Assembly (NCBI RefSeq): GCF_001657485.1
Contig: NZ_LXFU01000021.1
Span: 1-64,000, forward strand
Reading direction: 5' to 3'
From: Rhizobium sp. WYCCWR10014
Lineage (GTDB): Bacteria; Pseudomonadota; Alphaproteobacteria; Rhizobiales; Rhizobiaceae
Length of the DNA: 64,000 nt
Shown: positions 27,272 through 36,700 of the stretch, in pieces
Layout of the letters: each line of letters begins with the position of its first letter
Numbering within the stretch: the stretch's first letter is position 1
Program-made: the position numbers and the translations under genes
The notes under the pieces: model-generated
What the model was told of the DNA's origin: nothing
Databases searched by the model: none
What the model saw: only the letters and a program-made list of their open reading frames with translations

Positions 27272-28246
27272 ATGACCAACCAAATCGTATGGCTGAATGC
27301 CCCAGGTGACGTCACCCAGTTCCATGTTGAGGAGCATCACCGTTGTGAGCCTCCCTGTCATGGCGAGATAAAGATCCGCCATGAGGCGATCGGAACCAAC
27401 TTTCTCGACGTCTATCACCGAAAGGGCCTCTACCCGATGCCTTCCTACCCCTCGGTGATCGGTGCCGAGGCGGCGGGCATCGTCGACGACGTCGGTCCCG
27501 GCGTCTCCATGTTCCAGAAGGGTGACCGCGTTGCCTATGCCGGGCCGCCGGTTGGAGCCTATCGCTCCACCAGGAATATTGTCGCCGAAAGGGCGATCAA
27601 GCTTCCCGATGCCGTTTCGGCGAAAACGGCAGCGAGTTCGCTGCTCAAAGGCATGACCGCCTACATGCTGTTGAAAAAGACCTATGATGTGCGCGCAGGA
27701 ACCCAGGTTCTGATCCATGCGGCCGCGGGCGGGCTCGGGAGCATCCTCGTTCGTTGGGCCAGATCGCTCGATGCCACGGTGATCGGGACGGTTGGCTCTT
27801 CGGAAAAGGCCGCACTCGCCGCATCTTATGGGGCCGATCACCTTATTGTTGGACGAGGCGCCGATATCGTCGCCGAAGTGAAGCGGCTCACGAACGGGCT
27901 TGGTGTCGACGTCGCCTATGACGGCATCGGCGGCGACACGCTTCTCAAAAGCATACGCTCTGTCCGCCCATTCGGCATGGCTGTCACCATCGGCCAGGCC
28001 GCCGGTGCTATCCCACCGGTGCCTGTCGAGGAACTTCGCCCGGGCAAGGCGCTCTGCCATCCGAGCATCATGGCCTGGTGTGCTGACATCGGACAGTATC
28101 GCGAGGCTGCTCTCGCCGCAGTCGGCGCAATGGAAACAGGGATCGTTTCGCAGATCGGTGCCGAATATCGTCTGGCCGATGTTGCCAAGGCGCACGAAGA
28201 GATGGAATCCGGACGCTCGGCCGGCAGTATCCTGCTGATACCTTGA
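27272..28246 (+). CDS. NADPH:quinone oxidoreductase (QOR type)
   Basis: A 324-residue medium-chain reductase: EIKIRHEAIGTNFLDVYHRKGLYPMPSYPSVIGAEAAGIV is the quinone-site N-terminus typical of QOR1/zeta-crystallin, and VLIHAAAGGLGSILVRWARSL is the NADPH-binding Rossmann loop. No structural zinc cysteines are present. It should reduce quinones in the cytoplasm by NADPH. The ATG at 27272 follows AAGGAG. The divergent LysR gene probably controls it. Confidence 0.9.
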   Translation: MTNQIVWLNAPGDVTQFHVEEHHRCEPPCHGEIKIRHEAIGTNFLDVYHRKGLYPMPSYPSVIGAEAAGIVDDVGPGVSMFQKGDRVAYAGPPVGAYRSTRNIVAERAIKLPDAVSAKTAASSLLKGMTAYMLLKKTYDVRAGTQVLIHAAAGGLGSILVRWARSLDATVIGTVGSSEKAALAASYGADHLIVGRGADIVAEVKRLTNGLGVDVAYDGIGGDTLLKSIRSVRPFGMAVTIGQAAGAIPPVPVEELRPGKALCHPSIMAWCADIGQYREAALAAVGAMETGIVSQIGAEYRLADVAKAHEEMESGRSAGSILLIP

Positions 28247-28259
28247 TCGTCAGCGTCCG

Positions 28260-28763
28260 TTATTTCGGCTTACGGAGATCGAGAGATCCAGTCGGAATAG
28301 GAACCACACTGGCAAGTCGTTGGCCTACCACCGTACCGATTGTGGCAACCCCGGACGTATTCCTGGATGCCGGCTCGATCTGGCGAAGAAACAGTCCGCT
28401 ATCATCTGCAAGAGATCCGATTGTAATCATCGGTTCATCGTCGACGAAAAGTATCAATCCAATGCCGGATCCAACCTTATCCTCCACCCTGCATGGCAGG
28501 GCTCGCAGTACGGTCTCCGCGTTTGTCGAAAACAGGGATTTCACAAGCCCGCCAAGCGCTTCGACCTTATTGACGAACGGCCGCACGACAAGCGTGACCG
28601 CTTCTTCTTCAGATAGAGTGAGTTCGACGGAAAACTGAGCCGGCGCAGAACCGGTTGGCAGGCAAGCACTATAAAGCTGAAAAATCGCGGCGCGGGCGAA
28701 ATTCAAGCGTGTATCATGGGATTCGGCTTCGACGATTGATTGGAGAAAGCGTGAAGAGTTCAC
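28260..28763 (-). CDS. Hypothetical protein, unrecognised
   Basis: A 167-residue protein that I do not recognise. It has no membrane segment or signal peptide; it reads as an alpha/beta protein rich in Val, Leu and Ser, with FSVELTLSEEEAVTLVVRPFVNKV and LILFVDDEPMITIGSLADDSG as its most regular strands. The start is GTG at 28763 with AGAGG 12 bases upstream. It converges on the quinone oxidoreductase gene with a 13-base gap. Codon use resembles that of its neighbours, which supports a real gene. Confidence 0.55.
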   Translation of the reverse strand: MNSSRFLQSIVEAESHDTRLNFARAAIFQLYSACLPTGSAPAQFSVELTLSEEEAVTLVVRPFVNKVEALGGLVKSLFSTNAETVLRALPCRVEDKVGSGIGLILFVDDEPMITIGSLADDSGLFLRQIEPASRNTSGVATIGTVVGQRLASVVPIPTGSLDLRKPK

Positions 28764-29318
28764 TGCCGAAATCCCTCTTTCGAATCGGGATAGCCCGATG
28801 ATGAGTCAATATACGATACCGCTTCTGCGAGCGAGCCATCCGCATTATTCATATTACCAACTGCCGACCTTCGAAAATCTCCAGTTTGTCCCCAGTATCC
28901 TGGATATACCGCGAATATTTGGCGAAGCTAGAGACCCAGTTTAGATCGCAACAAAATATGGAAGCATTTAGGTCAATACTCTGACGTGTTGAGATCGCTA
29001 TCACTCGTCCGTTCGCGCAACCATCCCGGTTCGCGGGCGCGCTTCCGATCGTCGTGTCACGCGTGTTTTCGTCTTGAAATCGGTTTCCGCCTTCGAGCTA
29101 TATGCCACATGTTGTTGGCAGCCATCAAATCGAATGGCAACACCCGGTGCCGTAACCGATCCATCGCTCGAGACGACTAAAGCGCGTCGCGATCTTTCAG
29201 ATTCGCTCCTCGCGCTTTAGGTCTTTGTTTTTACGCATGCCGTTGTCGCAAAACCGCTGCACACTTTTGCGCGACATGCTTTAATGCTGAACGGCGGAAT
29301 GGCTCCGGTGGCCCCTGA
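28764..29318. other. Intergenic region before the polysaccharide locus
   Basis: No supported gene in about 555 bases. The left part is relatively A+T-rich (28800-28980). The right part holds a two-hairpin repeat (29177-29279), directly downstream of the GH5 gene stop, which may serve as the transcript end of the polysaccharide operon. Confidence 0.5.
29177..29279 (-). repeat. Two-hairpin repeat, GCATG-stem copy
   Basis: Hairpin 1 spans 29235-29279 (GCATGCCG and CGACATGC around the core CGCAAAACCGC-N4-CACTTTTGCG). Hairpin 2 has arms CTAAAGCGCG (29177-29186) and CGCGCTTTAG (29211-29220). Read on the minus strand, the linker is GCGTAAAAACAAAGAC. The same linker and core occur at 50886-50990 with different stems. 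Confidence 0.75.
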
Positions 29319-30500
29319 TTATTGAAGCTTGAGGGCGGCGTCGCGCAGAGCCTGCCAAGCAGGGCTTCCATCGTTATGGATGTCGAATTTGTCGTAGTCG
29401 TCCTGGGGATAGAGGCCCGAGTCCTGGGTGCTGGTGAGCCGCCAGACCACCCAGCCTCCGCAATCCGAGGTGGCGATCGTGTTCAGCCACGTTCCATAGG
29501 CGTTTGCCTGATCGGCATCGGATCGCGGAATTCCAAACTCCTCCAGGATCACCGGTTTTCCGATATTTCGTCCGATCGCGCAGTATTCGCGAATGCGGGC
29601 ATCGAAATCGGAATGGCTCATTTTGACGTAGGATGGGTAGCCATGCCACGTGCCGAAATCGACGCTCGGAATGTTCATATCCGCCAACTTCTGATCCATG
29701 TTCCCATGGCCCGTCGTTACCAGCTGTTTCGGTGCCAGGGATTTGACGTAGGCTGACATTTCCGACACCCACTCATGAAGAAGCGGTTTGGGATGGATGT
29801 CAGGTTCGTTGGCCAGATCCCAGGCAAATATGGTGGGGTCATCGGAATAGCGGACACCGGTAATCGTGTTGACGCGCGACAGAACATGCCGAACCCATGC
29901 CTTGTAATCGCGCCGGGTTCGCGGATCAGCGGCAAAAAAAGTGTATTTATCCGAACTCCCGTACCAGGCGTTCATCTGCTGGGCACCGCCCGTGTAGGCC
30001 CAGAAATCGACGAATGCGAGGATCAGCTTGAGCTTGCGCTTCGCCGCTTCCGCGATGAGGTAGTCGACCTTTTGCAGGCCGTCAGGTCCGTCGTTGGGAA
30101 CCATCTTGTTGGTTATCGGATCCCAACTCATCATATAGATGCCCTTGGTTCCCAGATTGCTGGAATCGGCCGTGCTTTTTGAATTCCAGATCGTCGGTAC
30201 CCGGCCGTCCAGCGACCCTATAACCGGTTGCAGGAAGGTGCGCACCACATTGGCACCCATTGCCGTGGCATCGTCCAACACGCGGGTGACCTCGCCTGAC
30301 GAGCCAAATGTCAGATAATGGTTGTTTACGCCGGCCACGCGAAATGGCTTGCCGTCCAGCATGAAGCCCCCCTCTTTCGTCGTGACGAAAGATTGTTGCG
30401 CAGATGACTGCGCGTCCGCAGATCCGACTTGAGCAGAGCAAAAAAGCGCCAGCGCCATAGCGCCGACAGCGAAATTCCGGAAATGGTGAACACGTCTCAT
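29319..30500 (-). CDS. Secreted GH5-family glycoside hydrolase (mannanase-like)
   Basis: A 393-residue protein with a signal peptide (FAVGAMALALFCSAQVGSADA) followed by a GH5 barrel. FRVAGVNNHYLTF opens the domain; the acid/base is in WDLANEPDIHP (about E232) and the nucleophile in VILEEFGIPR (about E321). The TIFAWDLANEPD and NMDQKLADMN context is like endo-beta-1,4-mannanases of GH5_7. As the last gene of a polysaccharide export operon it may trim or release the polymer outside the cell. Start at ATG 30500; a longer frame overlaps the flippase gene. Confidence 0.85.
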   Translation of the reverse strand: MRRVHHFRNFAVGAMALALFCSAQVGSADAQSSAQQSFVTTKEGGFMLDGKPFRVAGVNNHYLTFGSSGEVTRVLDDATAMGANVVRTFLQPVIGSLDGRVPTIWNSKSTADSSNLGTKGIYMMSWDPITNKMVPNDGPDGLQKVDYLIAEAAKRKLKLILAFVDFWAYTGGAQQMNAWYGSSDKYTFFAADPRTRRDYKAWVRHVLSRVNTITGVRYSDDPTIFAWDLANEPDIHPKPLLHEWVSEMSAYVKSLAPKQLVTTGHGNMDQKLADMNIPSVDFGTWHGYPSYVKMSHSDFDARIREYCAIGRNIGKPVILEEFGIPRSDADQANAYGTWLNTIATSDCGGWVVWRLTSTQDSGLYPQDDYDKFDIHNDGSPAWQALRDAALKLQ

Positions 30501-30516
30501 GCGAAGACACTCCCTT

Positions 30517-31896
30517 TCAAGCCCGTGACGCAATTCCGATTTGGTCTGTCTCGTCGAGGGAATTGCCGTATGTCGAGACACCGACAGCCGCTGATGGCGC
30601 GATGGTGGACTGCGTCGCAGTGTGCCGTGTGGCCCAATACAATGCCGGGCACAGAAGCAGGCCTTCCAGCGAAACAGCAATGACCCAGAAGTTGGCTGTA
30701 CCGGCGATCCCGAATTGCGCACCACCGACGGCGGCCGCGATCTCCAGCACCGCACCGCCGGTCAGAACGAGCGTAGCAAAACCCAGGCGCCGTCGGACAC
30801 GTTGAACCGCCAAATAATGATACTTCAATGCCATTCCGAAGGCGGCAACGCCAAGAAACTGGAGGCCATTTCCTGCAATCACGGCATAGGTCGGATTGAA
30901 TATCCAGAGCATGAAGCGCGACAGGAACAGGAACGCCAAGGCGGTCGCCGCGCAGGCCAGCATCGACAAGCCGAGCGACAGGCGCAGGCGCGCAGGAAAT
31001 AGCTCCGGCTCCCGCAAAGCGATGGCAAACAACACCGAGGCGAGTGACGCAGGGACGAGAAGCGCGACGTTCAGCACCGTCCAGGCGGCATAGAAGGCGG
31101 CGTTAATCTCAGCGGACAGCATCACCGTGACGACGAAGGGCAGCAGCAGCGCCGGCGCCTGAACAGCCATGCTGAGCGTATGATGGCCGAAAACCTGTCC
31201 GAGCACCGGGCGGAAGGCGTGGATGTCCGGCCGGTGGAAAACGCGCCTGCCGGCATAAACAAGAAGCCCGGCCACGACGACCAGCGAGACAAGCTGCCCG
31301 GTAAACCAGGTGGTGAAGATCGCCAATTCGCTGCTTGCGCGGCCAAGTGTCAGGCCGAGAGCGATCAGTAGAAGAAGCTTGCTGGCGGCGAAGACAACAT
31401 TTCGGGCCAGTTGAAGGCCGCTGCGCAGAAGGCCGACCAGGGCCTGGTCGAGCACGAGGGTCACGGCCGTCAGAGCGCAACCAGCGATGAAGAAGAGATC
31501 GGTGACGGAGGAACCGACGATCGAGCCAAGCTGCGTCGATGTCCAGGCAGCGATAACAAGATAGATCAGCCCCACGACGATGGAGGCGCTGAACGAGGCC
31601 AGGAGGGCGCCCGTCAGAAAGGGGCCTGCTCTTTTCTGACGGCCTATCTCGCCCATCAGGAAGGGCCCGAGACCGACTTCACCGAGATTCGCGAGGAGAT
31701 TCATCAACGATATGGCGGCGGCGGCGAGCCCAACAGCCTCGGCCGAGAAGGAACGCGCCGCGAACCACCAGTAGACGAAGCCGAGAATGGCCGTCATCAA
31801 GGTTCCAAGCCCCAACATGCCTGCATTGAGGAGCAGGACCGCCTGATTCATCAGGAGGCTGCGGACCTTGGTCATGGCGGCGCTGAGGGTCAACAT
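30517..31896 (-). CDS. Wzx-like polysaccharide flippase (MATE/MVF superfamily)
   Basis: A 459-residue membrane protein with about 12 hydrophobic segments; LLNAGMLGLGTLMTAILGFVYWWFAAR opens it and VGLAAAAISLMNLLANLGEVGLGPFL is the conserved second segment of oligosaccharide flippases. It would move a lipid-linked repeat unit across the inner membrane. It lies between a GT2 gene (two-base gap) and the GH5 gene (16-base gap) in a single operon. Confidence 0.87.
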   Translation of the reverse strand: MLTLSAAMTKVRSLLMNQAVLLLNAGMLGLGTLMTAILGFVYWWFAARSFSAEAVGLAAAAISLMNLLANLGEVGLGPFLMGEIGRQKRAGPFLTGALLASFSASIVVGLIYLVIAAWTSTQLGSIVGSSVTDLFFIAGCALTAVTLVLDQALVGLLRSGLQLARNVVFAASKLLLLIALGLTLGRASSELAIFTTWFTGQLVSLVVVAGLLVYAGRRVFHRPDIHAFRPVLGQVFGHHTLSMAVQAPALLLPFVVTVMLSAEINAAFYAAWTVLNVALLVPASLASVLFAIALREPELFPARLRLSLGLSMLACAATALAFLFLSRFMLWIFNPTYAVIAGNGLQFLGVAAFGMALKYHYLAVQRVRRRLGFATLVLTGGAVLEIAAAVGGAQFGIAGTANFWVIAVSLEGLLLCPALYWATRHTATQSTIAPSAAVGVSTYGNSLDETDQIGIASRA

Positions 31897-31898
31897 GC

Positions 31899-32900
31899 CT
31901 ATTCCACCGGTTCGAGCGCGCGAGCAGGAACGGAGGTGAACGGTCGCGTAAGCGCAGCGCGGGTCCTGCCGAGAGCGAAGCCGGCCGCAGTGGCCGCCAG
32001 GCCGGCGCCCAGCGCGACGCCGCGAAGAAGGCCGCTCGGCTGGCCAAGCAACATATCAGCGAATCCCCGCATAACCCCTTGCGGCAACGTCCTCGTCATA
32101 TAGGTCTTTTCCGACGCCAGCGCCTCGCCGGAGCCTGCGATCAACGATAGGCTGGCCTTTGAAAGCCCCTCGGCCCAGCAGCGGTGGAGGAAATATTTCC
32201 ACGTCGCGCGATCGGCGGGTATGGCGTGATCGCTGCCGCTCGATGGCTCGAAGACGAAACGGCCATGTGGCAAGGCCTTGGTTGCACGGATGCAGAGTTC
32301 GGTTTCCTCGCATCCGAGCGGCAAAGCCTTGGCCGTTCGGCCCAAGCCGGAATCGAAGCCGCCGGCATGATCGAAGACGTCGCGGCGGATGCACATGGAC
32401 GCGCCGATGAGGTTGCGCACCGGCCCCGGATGAAGGCCGCGATAGGTGCAGCCGAGGGTCCACAGGAATTCGTCGGGAAACCAGGACGGACGGTCTGTTT
32501 CCCACAACGGCCGGATAGCGGAAACGGCGCCCAGAACGGAGGGATCCTCCAGTTGCCGCCCCAAGGTCGCCAGCAAATCTTGATCCGACACAGCGTCGTC
32601 GTCGAGAAACAGGATGACCTCGCCGCGGCTGACTGAAATCCCGGTGTTGCGGGCACCGGAGAGGCCGGGCGGATGAATATTCTCGACGATCCTGACCGGG
32701 GTTTCGAAGCACTTGGCGCGCAGACGCAGCGCCAGTGCCGGATTGTGATCGACGATGACGACGATCTCGTCCGCGGCCGGGACCTGGCGCGCTGCCGCCG
32801 CGATTGCTTTGTTGAGAATGTCCCAACGCTTGTCGGAATAACAGCAGATGACGATTGCCGTCGTAAGCTTGCCGGGCACGGGGTGCTGGAAATTATCCAT
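31899..32900 (-). CDS. Family 2 glycosyltransferase
   Basis: A 333-residue GT-A fold enzyme: TTAIVICCYSDKRWDILNKAI opens the domain, SGARNTGISVSRGEVILFLDDDA holds the DDD metal-binding motif (about residue 105), and GCEETELCIRA is the acceptor-side ED motif. It probably adds one sugar to the lipid-linked repeat. A weakly hydrophobic C-terminal segment (GVALGAGLAATAAGFALG) may anchor it to the membrane. It overlaps the upstream gene by eight bases. Confidence 0.88.
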   Translation of the reverse strand: MDNFQHPVPGKLTTAIVICCYSDKRWDILNKAIAAAARQVPAADEIVVIVDHNPALALRLRAKCFETPVRIVENIHPPGLSGARNTGISVSRGEVILFLDDDAVSDQDLLATLGRQLEDPSVLGAVSAIRPLWETDRPSWFPDEFLWTLGCTYRGLHPGPVRNLIGASMCIRRDVFDHAGGFDSGLGRTAKALPLGCEETELCIRATKALPHGRFVFEPSSGSDHAIPADRATWKYFLHRCWAEGLSKASLSLIAGSGEALASEKTYMTRTLPQGVMRGFADMLLGQPSGLLRGVALGAGLAATAAGFALGRTRAALTRPFTSVPARALEPVE

Positions 32901-33720
32901 TTTTCGTCTCCGGAGCGAACTGAAGGGTTATTCCGGTCGGTGCCGCGGACTGGAGCGTGTCGATGGTCATCCAGACCTTGCGGTAGATCGTTCCCCTGTC
33001 GCCGCCCTTGTAGAGCCAGGCTTCCAGCCGTGCGGGTGGGCGCGTTTTTGTGGGTACGGAGAATTCGAAGGTTTGGCCGGAGGAAGGCGCCAGTTCAAAG
33101 GTTGGCATCTTTCCAATCAACGTGCCGCCCAGAACAAGGTCAAAACTGTAAAGCGTTTTGGCGTCTTCCGAATTGCGCACGCCGACCGTTACCACATTGT
33201 TCGTCCAGTTCCATTTGGGCACCATCCAAAGCTCGGTGAACTGAAACGGCTTGCGTTCAAGCGCGACCGGGCGCGCCACGAGGACGGAACTCGCCGCCAA
33301 GATCATGGAAACTGCGAAGATCGCAAAACGGCGGCCGGGCCAAGCCCAGCGAATGGCTGGAACCGGCCTTGCGAGCCGCAAAACGACATTCAGCCACCGA
33401 ACGGCGATAGTCGTCAGGCCCAGCGCGTATACCCAGCCTCGCGCATCGAGATGCCCAGCGACATGCAGCAGAAGCCCCAAAAAAATGCAGATCGCGAAGC
33501 TCAGGAACACCGCGAACGTCCCTCTCGTGACCACATCGCCCTCGATGCGCAGGGTGTCCACCAGCATGCGGCCCGGGAAATACAGTATCAGCGGCGCGCA
33601 GAGCGCCAGACGGACTGCCTTCTCCCAGGTCGAAAAGGTTTCGGGCAGCCACGTTACGGCCAACGCAGCGGCAAGAACCCACAGCGGAATGATTCCCAGA
33701 AAGACACGGCGGGCCATCAT
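32893..33720 (-). CDS. Membrane protein of unknown function, DUF1616-like
   Basis: A protein of 275 residues: three or four hydrophobic segments in the first 150 residues (FLGIIPLWVLAAALAVTWL, LALCAPLILYFPGRMLVDTL, FAVFLSFAICIFLGLLLHVAG, FAIFAVSMILAASSVLV) and a soluble C-terminal beta-rich part (NNVVTVGVRNSEDAKTLYSFD), the pattern of DUF1616 proteins. Its role in the locus is unknown; the C-terminal domain could bind carbohydrate in the periplasm. Start ATG 33720 overlaps the stop of the preceding gene and has AGGAG upstream. Confidence 0.65.
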   Translation of the reverse strand: MMARRVFLGIIPLWVLAAALAVTWLPETFSTWEKAVRLALCAPLILYFPGRMLVDTLRIEGDVVTRGTFAVFLSFAICIFLGLLLHVAGHLDARGWVYALGLTTIAVRWLNVVLRLARPVPAIRWAWPGRRFAIFAVSMILAASSVLVARPVALERKPFQFTELWMVPKWNWTNNVVTVGVRNSEDAKTLYSFDLVLGGTLIGKMPTFELAPSSGQTFEFSVPTKTRPPARLEAWLYKGGDRGTIYRKVWMTIDTLQSAAPTGITLQFAPETKNG

Positions 33721-34604
33721 CGGGGACGAGCTCCTGCATTCGCCCATGCCGTCGCGCCGATGATCTGAGCGGCGCCCGGGTTCACCTTCACGAGCTTCTG
33801 GCGGATCACGTTCGGGTCGAAGGACTTCTGGACGAGATGGACGATCTTGCTGTCCAGCCGGCTCAGCGTGAGGCCGAGGCGGCTATGGATCTGCGTCAGA
33901 TAGGCCCCGCGCGCATCGCGCATCGTCGGCGACTGGTGCATCACATCGAGCAGAAAGACGGAGTAGAGTGTCCATTCTCCGAACCGTGTCTGGTCTTTTG
34001 ACGCACTCAGACCCTTGAGCAGCTCGACGTAGGGTTTTGAGCCGTATTTCGACGTGATGTAGTCATTCAGCGCCATGAGCCATTCGCGCTTGAAGCAGAA
34101 GAAATCGTTGATGAAATCGACGTAGCGAAAAGACCGGGCCGGCTCGACGCCGAGGATCTTTGCAACATTGCGCAACCGTTTCTTCTCGAAACGGTAGTGC
34201 AGATCGGGAAGCCTGTGGCTGGAATAATAGAGAACCGGGTCGCGCCGGTCGATCAGATCGGTCGTCGCGATGGGCCGCAGCAGCAGTGTATCCGCACCGA
34301 GATTGCAGAAATGCTCGGTGCGGCAGAATTCGAAAGCGCGCAGCTTGATGATCTGTTGCCGAAACCAGCCGGGAAGCTCCAGTTCGCTGGCCGAAAGCCA
34401 GTCGTTGTCGCCGGTGACGGCAGCGCCAGGCACGAGACCCTTCGCGTCGAGGAAGGCTCTTAAAGCCGCCGGGTTGTCGGTGACCATGGTTAGGTTTCCC
34501 TTGTCGGGGAAATGCTGCTGGTAGGAGCGAAGGGACGCTTCGAGCAAATATTCGATGTCCCGCGAATGGACGCACATGAAAGCGTCGATACGGCTATCGA
34601 TCAT
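33717..34604 (-). CDS. DUF6492-type putative glycosyltransferase
   Basis: A 295-residue soluble protein. IDAFMCVHSRDIEYLLEASLRSY and WFRQQIIKLRAFEFCRTEHFCNLGADTLLLRP resemble DUF6492 proteins, which look like divergent GT-A transferases; GADTLLL stands where a DXD metal site would be. It is probably an additional sugar-transfer enzyme for this polysaccharide. It overlaps both neighbours by four bases, so it is tightly coupled within the operon. Confidence 0.72.
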   Translation of the reverse strand: MIDSRIDAFMCVHSRDIEYLLEASLRSYQQHFPDKGNLTMVTDNPAALRAFLDAKGLVPGAAVTGDNDWLSASELELPGWFRQQIIKLRAFEFCRTEHFCNLGADTLLLRPIATTDLIDRRDPVLYYSSHRLPDLHYRFEKKRLRNVAKILGVEPARSFRYVDFINDFFCFKREWLMALNDYITSKYGSKPYVELLKGLSASKDQTRFGEWTLYSVFLLDVMHQSPTMRDARGAYLTQIHSRLGLTLSRLDSKIVHLVQKSFDPNVIRQKLVKVNPGAAQIIGATAWANAGARPR

Positions 34605-36700
34605 CGCAAATCTCCGTCTGGTCGTCCCAGGGATTGCACCGGCTCTCCGGTCCGCCTAGGAGGGGCGGCGGGCTGCCGTGTTTTCCCGAGCCGCCCGACA
34701 TCGAAAATGACCATGAAGCCGTTGTCGAAGGTGCGGTCGACATCGGGCTCGGAATTGAACTTGAGCAACGACGACGCCTGGAGGGGGACCGTGTGGTTTC
34801 GGTCCTGCGCGCCGCCGTCGAAATAGACGCCGACGCCGGGCAGGCCGGTGGTCATGCGCAGATCGACCATGACGAAACCGACGCCCGAGTCGATCAGCAG
34901 CTTGCGTTCCATCGGGCCGAGATCGCCAGCGGTGATGGCCATACCTGTATCCTGCCCGCTCTCAAGCGTGGTCGAGACCTTTTGCCGGCCGTAGGTGGAC
35001 AGGAGCAGGCGATTGATCCGGTCGGTTGCGAAATGCTGCTCGCCGCCCAGCCATTCCCTGGTCCATTTTGCAGCGCTGATCCCCATCGGTTCTATCGACG
35101 AGGAGTCGGCCGAAACCTCATAGCCGGCCGGAACCAGGATACGTGGCCCCTCGGAGCTGATGACGCCAGCGATCAGCACCGTCGTTGCGGCGGCGGCAAG
35201 CGCCGTTGCGCGCAGCCAGCCACGCGAGGCGCCGTGCCAGAACGCCGCGACGGCCACCGCGACGACAATTGCGACGCCGAGGAAGGATAGCGAGCCGATG
35301 CGGTTGCCGATCTCCCACCCACTGCGCGTCAGGCGGAAGATGATACTGACGGGATAGGCCAGCGTCACCAAAACGAGGATCTCGAGAAGGCTTGAGCGCC
35401 ATAGGCGCCATCTGGTCGGCGGCCAGAGGATACTCGCATTCCGGTGCTGCCCGTTGAAAACGAGCGAGCGGAGAAAACCGGTGAGAAGTCCGAGACAGAT
35501 CAGCGCGACACCCGCCATCGTCAGGTAACGTTGCCAAGCAGGCGCCAGGGCTCCCGTGTCCGACACGAAAAGCTTACGCGTCGAGGTCGAACTCGATACG
35601 AGTTGCACGACCTCGTGTATGCCGCCCGCCAGTACGGGAAGGATGTAGCTGCCGGTGGGGTTCCCGACGATCTTCGACCAGGCGACCGGAGCAATCACGG
35701 CGATCGAGGCCAGCAGGATCGCCTGCCGCCTCTGCATAGCGGAAGCGCCCTGCCTCAGGCATTCCATCACCGCCGTGCCGCACAAAAGGGCCGTGCAAAA
35801 ATAGGAGGTGAGATGATGAGTAGCTGCGAGCGCCACGATCAGGACCATGGTGGCGACGAACGTCGGCCAGCCTGCCGTATGCCCTCGCTCCAGGCGTCGG
35901 CTTTCCGAAGCCAGCAGCACCGCCGCAAGCATGGGGATCGCCAGGCTTTCATAGGAGTAGTGGACGTCGAACAGCAAAAACGTGGACGAGCCCATGTAGA
36001 TCAGGCAGGCGATGGAGGCGATCCGTGCCGAGCCCGTGATCTTCTCAAAGAGCAGGAATAGCGTGAGCATCAGCATCATCCGTGCCGCCGCCAACACGAT
36101 GAGGCCTGCCGCGAAAACGGACAGTCCGGACAGGTTGACCAAGGCGGACGTTATGAGCTCTAGCCCGGGATAGAGGGGGCTGACCGGCAAAAGCGGATTG
36201 GGCAGGAACAGTCGCCCCGCCTCCAGAATGTCGTTCACCGTCGCCCAGTGCAGGAATTCGTCATGATCTATGAAGGCGACGGGCGCGCGGATGAGGCGTA
36301 CTACGAAGAGGGCTGAGGTCACGATGACGATGAGCGCCAACCGCTCCAGGCGGCTGGCCCCCGGATGGATGATTCGCGCCGCAGCGGGAAGAAAGATCGC
36401 AGCGATGGCGCAATAGAACGTGGGAACCGCCCAGCCCTCTCCCAGCCGACTGGCATTTGCAGCAAGAGCGGCCACAATAAGGGCGCAACTGCACAGGAAG
36501 GCAAAGACCGGCGACATCCCCAGCGACGAAGGATCGGCAACGCCCCCGACCGCGCTGTCCTGCCTGCGCAGGCCCAGAAATGCGGCGATCCACAGATCGA
36601 TGCGTGGAATAGAAACCCTTACCGTACAGCCATGACGACAAGCTCCGTCCTGGTAGGCCTTCTGCTGGTCTGGAGACGTCCGCCCCTCAACAACGGTCAT
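34601..36700 (-). CDS. Large multi-pass membrane protein, GT-C/polymerase-like
   Basis: A 699-residue protein with about 11-13 hydrophobic segments and a 200-residue soluble C-terminal part. RAPVAFIDHDEFLHWATVNDILEAG, in the first large loop, is the acidic motif position typical of GT-C transferases and related polymerases. It is the only candidate in the locus for chain polymerisation (Wzy role) or for a lipid-sugar-dependent transfer. The ATG at 36700 overlaps the GT4 gene by 14 bases with GGAG upstream. The specific activity cannot be assigned. Confidence 0.7.
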   Translation of the reverse strand: MTVVEGRTSPDQQKAYQDGACRHGCTVRVSIPRIDLWIAAFLGLRRQDSAVGGVADPSSLGMSPVFAFLCSCALIVAALAANASRLGEGWAVPTFYCAIAAIFLPAAARIIHPGASRLERLALIVIVTSALFVVRLIRAPVAFIDHDEFLHWATVNDILEAGRLFLPNPLLPVSPLYPGLELITSALVNLSGLSVFAAGLIVLAAARMMLMLTLFLLFEKITGSARIASIACLIYMGSSTFLLFDVHYSYESLAIPMLAAVLLASESRRLERGHTAGWPTFVATMVLIVALAATHHLTSYFCTALLCGTAVMECLRQGASAMQRRQAILLASIAVIAPVAWSKIVGNPTGSYILPVLAGGIHEVVQLVSSSTSTRKLFVSDTGALAPAWQRYLTMAGVALICLGLLTGFLRSLVFNGQHRNASILWPPTRWRLWRSSLLEILVLVTLAYPVSIIFRLTRSGWEIGNRIGSLSFLGVAIVVAVAVAAFWHGASRGWLRATALAAAATTVLIAGVISSEGPRILVPAGYEVSADSSSIEPMGISAAKWTREWLGGEQHFATDRINRLLLSTYGRQKVSTTLESGQDTGMAITAGDLGPMERKLLIDSGVGFVMVDLRMTTGLPGVGVYFDGGAQDRNHTVPLQASSLLKFNSEPDVDRTFDNGFMVIFDVGRLGKTRQPAAPPRRTGEPVQSLGRPDGDLR

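Noticed and set aside
28986..29180. 64-residue open frame in the gap before the polysaccharide locus
   Set aside because: Arginine-rich random-like composition, no ribosome site, ends in the repeat element.
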